From NCBI GenBank assembly GCA_026416755.1, contig JAOAEP010000080.1, positions 1-13,735 on the forward strand: DNA of 13,735 nucleotides, given 5' to 3'. Positions 1-6,563 of the stretch are shown here, piece by piece; the stretch's first letter is position 1, and every line of letters starts with the position of its first letter. Made by a program: the position numbers and the translations under genes. Source of the DNA: a bacterium (GTDB taxonomy: Bacteria > Ratteibacteria > UBA8468 > B48-G9 > JAFGKM01). The notes under the pieces were generated by a model, which saw only the letters and a list, made by a program, of their open reading frames with translations, made no database searches and was not told the DNA's origin.

Positions 1-371
1 CAGAAAACGCTAAATAAAATTAAGTTATTTGAAATGACAGCAAAAACAGAAGAAGTTAGTGTCCATAAAATATAACAATAATATCTGTTTGAGTTTTCAA
101 ATCTTTCAAGGTAAGAAAAACTATAAATGATTGTAAGTATAGTAAATAATGAGACAAATATTGATATAAATGTAGAAAATGGGTCAATTAATAATATATC
201 AGTTATATAAAATGGTGTTTTTTTAAAAAGTAAAATTAAGAAAAGTAAATAAAAAATTGAAACAAAGCCACTTATTATTTCCTTCGCATATTTAACTTTT
301 GAAGGAATAACTCTACAAATAAAACCTCCAATAAGACCTGATAAGAAAACAATTAAAATAATTTTTTCCAT
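1..371 (-). CDS. Antiporter-like membrane subunit of the hydrogenase (NuoL/M/N family), N-terminal part
   Basis: The reading frame opens at ATG 371-369 and stays open to the window edge, giving 123 codons; the rest lies outside. The protein starts MEKIILIVFLSGLIGGF. It shows about four hydrophobic segments, then a stretch with LIDPFSTFISIF, IIYSFSYLE and, near the cut, NNLILFSVF. This pattern (DxxS, IYSxxY, then a D/N-NLxLF segment) is typical of the N-terminal part of NuoL/NuoM/NuoN/Mrp-type proton or sodium channel subunits. Its start overlaps the end of the [NiFe] large-subunit gene by 19 bp, so it belongs to the same operon and is probably translationally coupled. Its inferred role is ion translocation driven by electron flow between NAD(P)H and H2. 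Which of L, M or N it resembles most cannot be decided from this part. Confidence 0.82.
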   Translation of the reverse strand, partial: MEKIILIVFLSGLIGGFICRVIPSKVKYAKEIISGFVSIFYLLFLILLFKKTPFYITDILLIDPFSTFISIFVSLFTILTIIYSFSYLERFENSNRYYCYILWTLTSSVFAVISNNLILFSVF

Positions 372-1582
372 AGTTTACTTTCTTTTCCTATTTCTTTTTT
401 AATTTTTTCTGTTTTCTCTATTGATTTTTTAACTAGATCTTCAAAACTATATACTTTTTTCTTTTTCTCTTTATCATAAACAGCAATTCTTTCTGTACAA
501 CAATAACAAGGGTCAACTCCTGCAAGTATTATACATACATCTGAAATTGTTTCTCCAATGCAACTTGCTTTAAATGTGGGGATATTTACGTAACTCGGTG
601 CTCTTATTTTATGTCTTATTGGACTTGATGCTCTTCCATCACTTCTTATATAATGAAAAACCTCTCCCCTTGGTGCTTCATGACGGCCAATTCCCTCACC
701 TTTAGGTATTTCCCTAACTTCTTTCCAAATTTCTCCTTTTGTACCTTTAATTCTATCAAGAGATTGGTTAATTATTTTTATACTCTCAAAACATTCAAGT
801 AATCTGACGACTGCCTTATCAAAAACATCTCCATTATTTGTTGTAATCATTTTCCAATCAACAAGATTATAAGCAGCATATGGGTCATCCTTTCTTACAT
901 CTATATCCACTCCACTTGCTCTTGCAATAGGCCCAACTGCTCCATAATTTTTGATATCTTCTTTATTAAGAATTCCCACACCTTTCAATCTTGCAGATAA
1001 TACAGGGTCATCAATAACTGCTTCTGTAAGCATTTTTATTTTCCCCTCAACTTCTGATAATGTTTTCTTTAAAATTGGTATATCTTCATCTTCTATATTT
1101 CTTCTTACGCCTCCTATTCTAAACATTGCATAATGATTTCTATTTCCAGTTATCATTTCAAACATATCAAGAATACCTTCTCTATATTTCCATGCCCACA
1201 TAAAAACAGTATTATAACCAAGAAAATGTCCAGCAAGACCAATCCATAAAAGATGACTGTGAAGTCGTTCAAGTTCTCCTATAATACTTCTTATATATTT
1301 TGCTCTTTCAGGGATTTCAATTTGTGCAAGGTCTTCAACAGCATTGCAATAAGCAAAAGGATGAGAGGTTGAACAAATACCACAAATTCTCTCAACTAAG
1401 AAAGTTACCTGGTCCCAATGTTTTGATTCTGCAAGTTTTTCTATCCCTCTATGGTTATAACCAGCAATCCATTCAACATCAACTACTTCTTCTCCATCAC
1501 AAAAAAGTTGAAAATATTCAGGTTCTTCAAGAAGTGGGTGATATGGACCAATTGGAACAATTACTTTTTTAAGTTCTTCCAT
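353..1582 (-). CDS. Group 4 membrane-bound [NiFe] hydrogenase large subunit (NuoD/HycE-like)
   Basis: This is a 409-residue catalytic subunit that would reduce protons or oxidise H2 at a NiFe centre. Both nickel-binding Cys pairs are present: C67 and C70 in ERICGICSTSH, and C359 and C362 in DPCYCCTER. The protein is therefore expected to be a real hydrogenase and not a complex I 49-kDa subunit, which lacks these cysteines. Residues 1-50 (VPIGPYHP, GYNHRGIEKL) and GRHEAPRGE are typical of the NuoD/HycE fold. A 44-residue lysine-rich tail follows R365; in the related HycE the equivalent tail is removed after CTDR by a maturation protease. The ATG at 1582 is supported by AAAGGAG about 10 nt upstream. 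The gene overlaps the NuoC-like gene by 14 bp and the antiporter gene by 19 bp. Subgroup assignment within group 4 needs a phylogeny. Confidence 0.93.
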   Translation of the reverse strand: MEELKKVIVPIGPYHPLLEEPEYFQLFCDGEEVVDVEWIAGYNHRGIEKLAESKHWDQVTFLVERICGICSTSHPFAYCNAVEDLAQIEIPERAKYIRSIIGELERLHSHLLWIGLAGHFLGYNTVFMWAWKYREGILDMFEMITGNRNHYAMFRIGGVRRNIEDEDIPILKKTLSEVEGKIKMLTEAVIDDPVLSARLKGVGILNKEDIKNYGAVGPIARASGVDIDVRKDDPYAAYNLVDWKMITTNNGDVFDKAVVRLLECFESIKIINQSLDRIKGTKGEIWKEVREIPKGEGIGRHEAPRGEVFHYIRSDGRASSPIRHKIRAPSYVNIPTFKASCIGETISDVCIILAGVDPCYCCTERIAVYDKEKKKKVYSFEDLVKKSIEKTEKIKKEIGKESKLWKKLF

Positions 1583-2009
1583 CCTTTTTAACTCCTTTCC
1601 TTAATGGGTATAAACCTTCTTGCCAATCTTCTCTTAATAAAAAGTGTTTTAAATTAGTGTGCCCAATAAAATTTATACCAAGAAGTTCCCATATTTCTCT
1701 TTCAATATAAGAGATTCCAGGAATAATATCTATTAAACTTTCTATCTCTGGTCTTTCTTTCTCAATAAAAGTTTTAACTGAAACAATAATTCCATCCTCT
1801 TTATCAAATGAAAAGTGGTATAAAAGTTCAAAATTATTAAAGTTTTCAATACCTGTTACAATTTGATACCTTGCTCCCATTTCATAAAAAATAGTTTTTA
1901 TCACATCCTTTAAATCCTTACTATCGATGGTAATATATATTCTTTTTTTGTTACTTATATTAATTTCTTTTATCTTTTCACCTAATTTTTCTCTCAATTT
2001 TTCTATCAT
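1569..2009 (-). CDS. NuoC-like (30-kDa) hydrogenase subunit
   Basis: This 146-residue soluble subunit belongs to the NuoC / complex I 30-kDa family and docks beside the large subunit on the cytoplasmic side of the membrane complex. The signature sits in the C-terminal half: PGISYIEREIWELLGINFIGH (about residues 97-117), followed by LLREDWQEGLYPLRK. I chose ATG 2009-2007 because it forms an ATGA overlap with the stop of the upstream small-subunit gene and has AAAGGAG a few bases upstream. A longer frame starting at 2069 would add 20 residues inside the upstream gene and has no such support. In HycE the NuoC-like and NuoD-like parts are fused; here they are separate genes, as in Ech/Mbh-type enzymes and many Nuo operons. 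Confidence 0.9.
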   Translation of the reverse strand: MIEKLREKLGEKIKEINISNKKRIYITIDSKDLKDVIKTIFYEMGARYQIVTGIENFNNFELLYHFSFDKEDGIIVSVKTFIEKERPEIESLIDIIPGISYIEREIWELLGINFIGHTNLKHFLLREDWQEGLYPLRKGVKKDGRT

Positions 2010-2422
2010 TTTATCTCCTTTAAAAACTTCACTATCCCTGCTATAATTGCTTCTGGTTTCGGTGGACACCCTGGTATATAAACATCAACCGGAATAATTT
2101 TATTTAAAGGGCCTGCCATTTGATAGCCGTCTCTAAAAATTCCTCCTGAACAAGCACATGCACCAATTGCAACGACAACACATGGTTTCGGTGTTTGTTC
2201 ATATACTTCTTTCACTCTTTCAACACATTTTTTATTTACAATCCCTGTGCATAATAAAACATCAGCATGTCTTGGAGAACCAACAAGAACAATTCCGAAC
2301 CTTTCAACATCAAACCTCGGAGTTAAAAGGTCAAGTATTTCAATATCACAATTATTACAACTGCCAGCACTTACATGATATACCCATAAACTTTTTTTCA
2401 ATGCTTTAAGTTTTAAGTTCAT
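2006..2422 (-). CDS. [NiFe] hydrogenase small subunit (NuoB/HycG/EchC-like)
   Basis: This 138-residue subunit carries the proximal [4Fe-4S] cluster that passes electrons to or from the NiFe site. Likely ligands are C22 and C25 (AGSCNNCDIE), C89 (IGACACSGG) and C119 (PGCPPKPE). CxxCDxE is the hydrogenase-type form; complex I NuoB has adjacent cysteines instead. I chose ATG 2422-2420, with GGAG six bases upstream and the previous stop directly before it (TAATATG). An in-frame ATG at 2434 would add MEFN and overlap the upstream gene but places no Shine-Dalgarno sequence well. The gene ends in an ATGA overlap with the NuoC-like gene. It is one of the short small subunits of group 4 enzymes, with no signal peptide and no extra ferredoxin domain. 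Confidence 0.92.
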   Translation of the reverse strand: MNLKLKALKKSLWVYHVSAGSCNNCDIEILDLLTPRFDVERFGIVLVGSPRHADVLLCTGIVNKKCVERVKEVYEQTPKPCVVVAIGACACSGGIFRDGYQMAGPLNKIIPVDVYIPGCPPKPEAIIAGIVKFLKEIK

Positions 2423-2423
2423 A

Positions 2424-3353
2424 TTAAACTCCACTTAAAGAAATCAAAATTCCCAATATACCTATTAAAGTTAACCATCCCCAGAAAAACCTTAATGATT
2501 GATCTATTCTTAATCTTGGGTTTGTATTTCTTATTAAAGTTATTAAAATTAATACGACCAAATATTTCAAAATAAAAATCAATAAACTTCCAAAACCAAT
2601 TATAGGTGTCCCTCCAAGATATAAAATGACTATAAAAAGTGGGACTACAAAAAGTAAAATACTTTTTGCAAGTTTATAAAATCCGAGTAAAATTCCAGAG
2701 TATTCAATTAAGGCACCTCCTGCGATTTCTGTTTCTGCTTCTGCAAGGTCAAAAGGAACTACTCCAAGTTTACCTGTAGATGCAATAAGGATTATTATAA
2801 AACCTATTATTCCTGATAAAGAGAAAATATTGCTTCCATTTAAATTCTGATATTGAAATATTTCAATTAAAGAGGTAGTAAAATTGGCTTTTATTGCAGG
2901 TATTATTATGGCACAGATAAAAGGAAGTTCATAGGATAACAATAATTTTAACTCTCTACTTATACCAACAGAAGCAAGAACATTACCAGAGGAACTACCC
3001 CCAAGAATTATTGAAAGGGAAGGAATTGTAAGTAAGTAAATAAATAAAATTAAGTCACCTCCAAATCCAAAATTTTTTCTTAATACAAGAAGAAGCATAG
3101 TGCCACATATAGTTGAAGCAATTACTGAAAGAATAGGAGAAAATATAAAAGTGAATCTATTACTTCCTTCAGGGACTAAAACTTCTTTACCTGAAAGTTT
3201 AATAATATCTGCAAAACTCTGATACCATGGAGGACCAACTCTCCATTGTATTCTTGCAGTTATTTTTCTATCTATCCAGGAGACAAAAAGTCCTATAACA
3301 CTTAAAAATATAAAAGATAAAACGAAATACCAGAAAGAATATATTACATTCAT
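2424..3353 (-). CDS. NuoH-like membrane-anchor subunit (HyfC/EchB/HycD family)
   Basis: This 309-residue integral membrane protein has about eight hydrophobic helices. It anchors the soluble hydrogenase arm and links redox chemistry to the ion channel. The first cytoplasmic loop has the family motif DRKITARIQWRVGPPWYQS (about residues 28-46) followed by FADIIKLSGKE. A second conserved block, PFDLAEAETEIAGG, lies at about 200-213, followed by IEYSG; its acidic residues correspond to the glutamate cluster near the quinone-site loops in complex I. The ATG at 3353 overlaps the stop of the polyferredoxin gene (ATGA). The ORF ends two bases before the chosen start of the small subunit. Its closest roles are as the NuoH homologue in group 4 hydrogenases; the order H-B-C-D differs from the canonical nuo order A-B-C-D-...-H. 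Confidence 0.92.
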   Translation of the reverse strand: MNVIYSFWYFVLSFIFLSVIGLFVSWIDRKITARIQWRVGPPWYQSFADIIKLSGKEVLVPEGSNRFTFIFSPILSVIASTICGTMLLLVLRKNFGFGGDLILFIYLLTIPSLSIILGGSSSGNVLASVGISRELKLLLSYELPFICAIIIPAIKANFTTSLIEIFQYQNLNGSNIFSLSGIIGFIIILIASTGKLGVVPFDLAEAETEIAGGALIEYSGILLGFYKLAKSILLFVVPLFIVILYLGGTPIIGFGSLLIFILKYLVVLILITLIRNTNPRLRIDQSLRFFWGWLTLIGILGILISLSGV

Positions 3354-3841
3354 TTTTTTAAGCCATATGTTTCAATGTAACTAAAACATTTTACAATTAA
3401 GTTTTCTCCTATCTTATAAATATTTTCATTATCTTCAATTTCACTTTCTTCCAAAAATTTTATTGCATCACATTTTTCTGTTTCTACACATAATGGGATT
3501 TCGTTTTCCTTCAATCTACCAAGACATAAATCACATCTTCCAATAATATAAGGTATAATTTCAGGTAAAATTGTCCCAAATGGACAAGCCAAATAGCAAC
3601 TTTTACATGAAATACATAAGAATCTACTTCTTTTGTTTATACCTTCCTCCCTTTTTAGTGCAGTCGTTGGACATACATTTATACATGGATGGTCTTCACA
3701 TCTTCTACATGCGAGTAAAAAGGCGATTTCTTCTCTTAAACTTGTTATACCATCATTTTCTGGATGTAAAAAATAAGAACACTTAGCATCACAATTTTTA
3801 CAACTTAAACACTTATCATAGTCAATAAATAATTTTTTCAT
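3350..3841 (-). CDS. Polyferredoxin with four [4Fe-4S] clusters (HycB/HydN-like)
   Basis: This 163-residue electron-transfer protein has 16 well-spaced cysteines: C11/14/17/21, C45/48/53/57, C76/79/82/86 and C103/106/118/124. The layout matches the four-cluster ferredoxins of the HycB/HydN/DmsB type, in which ligands from first and last groups pair up. It lies between the HydB/HydG-like genes and the membrane arm. I therefore infer that it wires the NAD(P)H module to the NuoB-like small subunit. In most group 4 complexes this position is filled by a shorter, two-cluster NuoI-type ferredoxin, which is not seen in the window. It starts one base after the HydG-like stop (TAAAATG) and ends in an ATGA overlap with the NuoH-like gene. 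No signal peptide is visible, so it should be cytoplasmic. Confidence 0.9.
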   Translation of the reverse strand: MKKLFIDYDKCLSCKNCDAKCSYFLHPENDGITSLREEIAFLLACRRCEDHPCINVCPTTALKREEGINKRSRFLCISCKSCYLACPFGTILPEIIPYIIGRCDLCLGRLKENEIPLCVETEKCDAIKFLEESEIEDNENIYKIGENLIVKCFSYIETYGLKK

Positions 3842-3842
3842 T

Positions 3843-4673
3843 TTAAGCCCATATATTGGGTTTATCCTTCAATTGTTCATAAGTAAAAACAGGTCCATCT
3901 TTACATACAAATAAATCACCTATCATACAATGCCTACAATGTCCAACTGCACAATACATTTTTCTTTCCATAGATAAATAAATATCTTTTTCAGCAAAAC
4001 CAATTTCAAGTAATTTTAAAGTTGTAAATTTCATCATAATAGGAGGTCCACAAACAATAGCAACACCATTTTTTATATCCATATCAAGCCCATCAAGTGT
4101 TTTCGTAACTACCCCTTCCATATATTTCCAATTTTCATCTTTTTTATCAACAGTAATTCTAAAAGATAATGGGATTTTTTCACATAATTTTTGCCATTCA
4201 TCAAAAATTAATTCCTTATATATGTAATCCTGTGGTGTTCTTGCGCCACAACAGAAAACTATTTTATTATAATTTTTATAGGTTTCAACAAGGGCTAAAA
4301 ATAATGCTCTTATTGGAGCAAGGCCAACACCACCTCCTACAAGTAAAACATCTTTTCCTTTAAAATTCTCAAGTGGATATGGTTTCCCATAAGGTCCTCT
4401 TACACCAACTATATCTCCTTTTTTCAATTGATGGATTTTTTCTGTAACTCTTCCGACTTTCATGACAGTAAATTCAAGTTTTTCTTTATCAAATGGTGAA
4501 GAAGAAGGAGTAAAAGGTGCTTCTCCAATTCCTGGAACTGTAAAAGAAGCAAACTGTCCAGCAAGGAAGGAAAATTCTTCGTATGGTTTTAAAATAATTG
4601 TATTTATTGTTGGTGATTCTTTTATATTATCAAGAACTTCACATTTTATTGGTTTATAAATGTTTTTTTCCAT
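3843..4673 (-). CDS. hydG: HydG-type FAD/NAD(P)H-binding [2Fe-2S] oxidoreductase (hydrogenase/sulfur reductase gamma subunit)
   Basis: This 276-residue flavoprotein belongs to the ferredoxin-NADP+ reductase-like family that includes sulfhydrogenase gamma (HydG), PyrK, NfnS and AsrB. An FAD-binding barrel occupies about residues 5-105 (LAGQFASFTVPG, then PFTPSSSP and GDIVGVRGPYG). A nucleotide-binding half begins with LLVGGGVGLAPIRAL (110-124). The C-terminal [2Fe-2S] motif is C241-x4-C246-x2-C249-x7-C257. It should exchange hydride with NADH or NADPH and pass electrons to the neighbouring Fe-S subunits. The start lies one base after the HydB-like stop (TAAAATG). Automatic annotation may call it anaerobic sulfite reductase subunit B, but no AsrC is present and the neighbours are hydrogenase genes. 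NADH versus NADPH preference cannot be read from the sequence. Confidence 0.9.
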   Translation of the reverse strand: MEKNIYKPIKCEVLDNIKESPTINTIILKPYEEFSFLAGQFASFTVPGIGEAPFTPSSSPFDKEKLEFTVMKVGRVTEKIHQLKKGDIVGVRGPYGKPYPLENFKGKDVLLVGGGVGLAPIRALFLALVETYKNYNKIVFCCGARTPQDYIYKELIFDEWQKLCEKIPLSFRITVDKKDENWKYMEGVVTKTLDGLDMDIKNGVAIVCGPPIMMKFTTLKLLEIGFAEKDIYLSMERKMYCAVGHCRHCMIGDLFVCKDGPVFTYEQLKDKPNIWA

Positions 4674-4674
4674 T

Positions 4675-5691
4675 TTAAACTTTCAATTTTTCTCTTAAAA
4701 CTTCACTTAAAACTTTTCTCTTATCAATTTTCCCTATACAGCCACTTATACATCTTCCACATCCAGTACAACCAAACATTCCAAAATTTTCTTTCATATA
4801 CCAATATTTACATAATAATCTATTAGCATACCTTTCATAAAGTGTAGGTCTTGGCGTTTCTCCAGAGGCCATTTTTGCATATCCTGGGAATAGACAACTA
4901 TCCCAAACTTTAACCTTTTTAAATGCATCTTTTTCACTTGTATCTTCAAGTAAAAAGCATACACATGTTGGGCAATTGGAAGTACAACTTCCACAGGATA
5001 CACAATTTTTTACATCTACTGGTTTTTCCCAATATTCTTTTTGGAACATCCCTTTTAAATTTTCAAAGTTTTTTAAATTATATTCTTCATTAATTTCTTC
5101 TATTTTTTGTATTACATTCTTTCTTTCCTCATTCAAAATTTTAATTTGACTTTCAGTTACATTATAAAATCTTGTATCTTCTCCTATAAAATTTCTTCCT
5201 TTTTCACTACCTATTTCTATAATAAATCCGTTTTCAATAAATGATAAATTTAAATCGTAATTTTCTTCAGGGTATGGCCTTACACCAACAACAGTACAAA
5301 AACAAGTTTTATATGGATTTTTACAGTCAATACTTATTATTAATGTATTTTCTTTTCTTTTAAAATAATTTGGGTCTTTAAATTCACTATCTTTAAAAAC
5401 TCTATCAAGTATTTCTGTCCCTTTCAAATCACATGATGCAGGGCCAATAACTACAATTTGAGGGATATTTTCAAGTTCAGGGTATGTCCTTTCTTTAAAT
5501 GGATATAAAAACAATTTTAATGGTTCAACAGGTCTTGCTCTATTATAAACAACTTTTTCAATATTCCCTTCATTTAAGATTTCATAAAATAATAGACCTT
5601 CATTATCAATTGGAGCATAAATAATCCTTTCTTCAATCTTCCCTCTTAAAAACTTTATCCAATCTGTTAAACTAATATATAATTTCTCCAT
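4675..5691 (-). CDS. hydB: HydB-type dicluster Fe-S subunit (hydrogenase/sulfur reductase beta subunit)
   Basis: This 338-residue protein is the first gene of the operon. The C-terminal half carries two ferredoxin motifs: C230-x2-C233-x2-C236-x3-C240 followed by P, and C308-x2-C311-x2-C314-x3-C318. Additional conserved-looking cysteines are C87 (GPASCDLKG), C123, C130/C132 (CKNPYKTCFC), C243/C245 and C266 (WDSCLF). This architecture is that of the beta subunit of group 3b hydrogenases (HydB) and of AsrA. It normally sits between the flavoprotein HydG and the hydrogenase core. The start is ATG 5691-5689; no Shine-Dalgarno sequence is visible, and the predicted leader of about 30 nt is mostly filled by an inverted repeat. 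Pairing with hydG next door supports the HydB call over AsrA. Confidence 0.88.
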   Translation of the reverse strand: MEKLYISLTDWIKFLRGKIEERIIYAPIDNEGLLFYEILNEGNIEKVVYNRARPVEPLKLFLYPFKERTYPELENIPQIVVIGPASCDLKGTEILDRVFKDSEFKDPNYFKRKENTLIISIDCKNPYKTCFCTVVGVRPYPEENYDLNLSFIENGFIIEIGSEKGRNFIGEDTRFYNVTESQIKILNEERKNVIQKIEEINEEYNLKNFENLKGMFQKEYWEKPVDVKNCVSCGSCTSNCPTCVCFLLEDTSEKDAFKKVKVWDSCLFPGYAKMASGETPRPTLYERYANRLLCKYWYMKENFGMFGCTGCGRCISGCIGKIDKRKVLSEVLREKLKV

Positions 5692-5697
5692 TTTGAC

Positions 5698-5717
5698 TTT
5701 GTGATTTTTTTCACAAA
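5698..5717 (-). promoter_or_regulatory. Rex-like (or CRP-like) operator overlapping the hydrogenase transcript start
   Basis: A perfect inverted repeat TTTGTGA-N6-TCACAAA lies at about +4 to +23 of the predicted transcript, between the -10 box and the start codon. The core TTGTGA-N6-TCACAA matches the Rex operator consensus (TTGTGAA-N4-TTCACAA) at 13 of 14 defined bases. Its core also fits the CRP half-sites TGTGA-N6-TCACA. A position downstream of the start site suits a repressor better than an activator. Rex senses NADH/NAD+ and controls hydrogenase and fermentation genes in several anaerobes, which fits an NAD(P)H-linked hydrogenase. No regulator gene is in the window. Confidence 0.65.
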
Positions 5718-5727
5718 TTTATTCAAA

Positions 5728-5755
5728 ATTATACAATATTTAAAATAGTTGTCAA
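5728..5755 (-). promoter_or_regulatory. Sigma70-type promoter of the hydrogenase operon
   Basis: TTGACA (complement of 5750-5755) and TATAAT (complement of 5728-5733) are both perfect consensus, separated by 16 bp. The predicted start site is near 5721, about 30 nt before the hydB start codon. The -35 box begins one base after the btuD stop codon, so the promoter occupies the whole gap between the two operons. Confidence 0.88.
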
Positions 5756-5756
5756 A

Positions 5757-6563
5757 TTAATTCTCTAAAGGACTTAAAGAATGCAAAATATAAGAGGGTA
5801 TGCCAAACACATTTATTTTTTTTGTAAAAGGATTTCTGTAAACGAGAACTTTTGTATTGTAAACATCTTCTATATTCTGATAAGTCAAAACATCTTCAAC
5901 ATTTCCGCTTTTATATATTTTACAATTTTTAAAAAGGATGATCTTTGAACAATAATGTGAAGCAAGGTTTAAATCATGAAGAATAGAAATAATTGTTTTC
6001 CCTTTCTCATTTAAATTTTTTAAAATATCCATAATCTGAAATTGATATCCAATATCAAGATGACTAGTTGGTTCATCAAGTAAAATAATTTGGGGATTTT
6101 GAACTATAACCTGAGCAATAAATATTCTTTGTTTTTCACCTTCTGAAATTTGAGATATTTTTTTATTAAGAAAAATTTCTATATTTAAATTTTTGCTTAC
6201 TTCATATATTATATCCTCTTTCTCCTTTTTGAATCTACCTTCAAAAGGATATCTTCCATAAAGGAGAAAATCTTTCACTGTAATATCAAATGTAAATCTA
6301 ATTTCAGAGGGTAAATAAGCAACTTCTTTAGCATATTCTATATTTTTTATCCTTTTTAAATCTTTTCCATTATATAGGATAAAGCCACTTTCTGGGACTA
6401 AAATTTTGGCTATCAGTTTTAAAAATGTTGTTTTTCCACCTCCATTTGGTCCAACAATTCCAATAAATTCATTTCCATAAATATCTATGTTTAAATCTTC
6501 AAAAACCTTATTTTTACCATAACTGAAATTTAAATTTTTAATTTCATATATTTTTTTTACCAT
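5757..6563 (-). CDS. btuD: ABC transporter ATP-binding protein, cobalamin (BtuD/FecE type)
   Basis: This 268-residue ATPase would power the B12 importer from the cytoplasmic face. Walker A is GPNGGGKTT (38-46), Walker B is IILLDEP (159-165) with catalytic E164, and the H-loop histidine is H196 (ILHDLNLASH). The signature helix reads ISEGEKQR (from residue 139), a variant of the usual LSGGxxQR with Glu in place of the first Gly. The ATG at 6563 overlaps the permease gene by 7 bp and has no clear ribosome-binding site, so translation is probably coupled. Length and sequence fit the FecE/BtuD subfamily, which also includes siderophore and haem importers. The B12 assignment rests on the riboswitch and on cobO in the same operon. 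It is the last gene of the operon, with no terminator visible after it. Confidence 0.88.
   Translation of the reverse strand: MVKKIYEIKNLNFSYGKNKVFEDLNIDIYGNEFIGIVGPNGGGKTTFLKLIAKILVPESGFILYNGKDLKRIKNIEYAKEVAYLPSEIRFTFDITVKDFLLYGRYPFEGRFKKEKEDIIYEVSKNLNIEIFLNKKISQISEGEKQRIFIAQVIVQNPQIILLDEPTSHLDIGYQFQIMDILKNLNEKGKTIISILHDLNLASHYCSKIILFKNCKIYKSGNVEDVLTYQNIEDVYNTKVLVYRNPFTKKINVFGIPSYILHSLSPLEN

Noticed and set aside
2010..2069. Longer N terminus for the NuoC-like gene
   Set aside because: The extra 20 codons lie inside the small-subunit gene; the ATG at 2009 has a good ribosome-binding site and an ATGA overlap.
353..5691. Annotation as NADH:quinone oxidoreductase (complex I)
   Set aside because: The large subunit has both CxxC nickel-binding pairs and the small subunit has the hydrogenase-type CxxCDxE motif; no NuoE/F/G is present.
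3843..5691. Annotation as anaerobic sulfite reductase AsrA/AsrB
   Set aside because: These families are homologous, but no AsrC is adjacent and the operon is otherwise a hydrogenase.
5698..5717. Dyad as an intrinsic terminator of the B12 operon
   Set aside because: The stem is AT-rich with an A6 loop and is followed by GTCAAAATG, not a U-tract.
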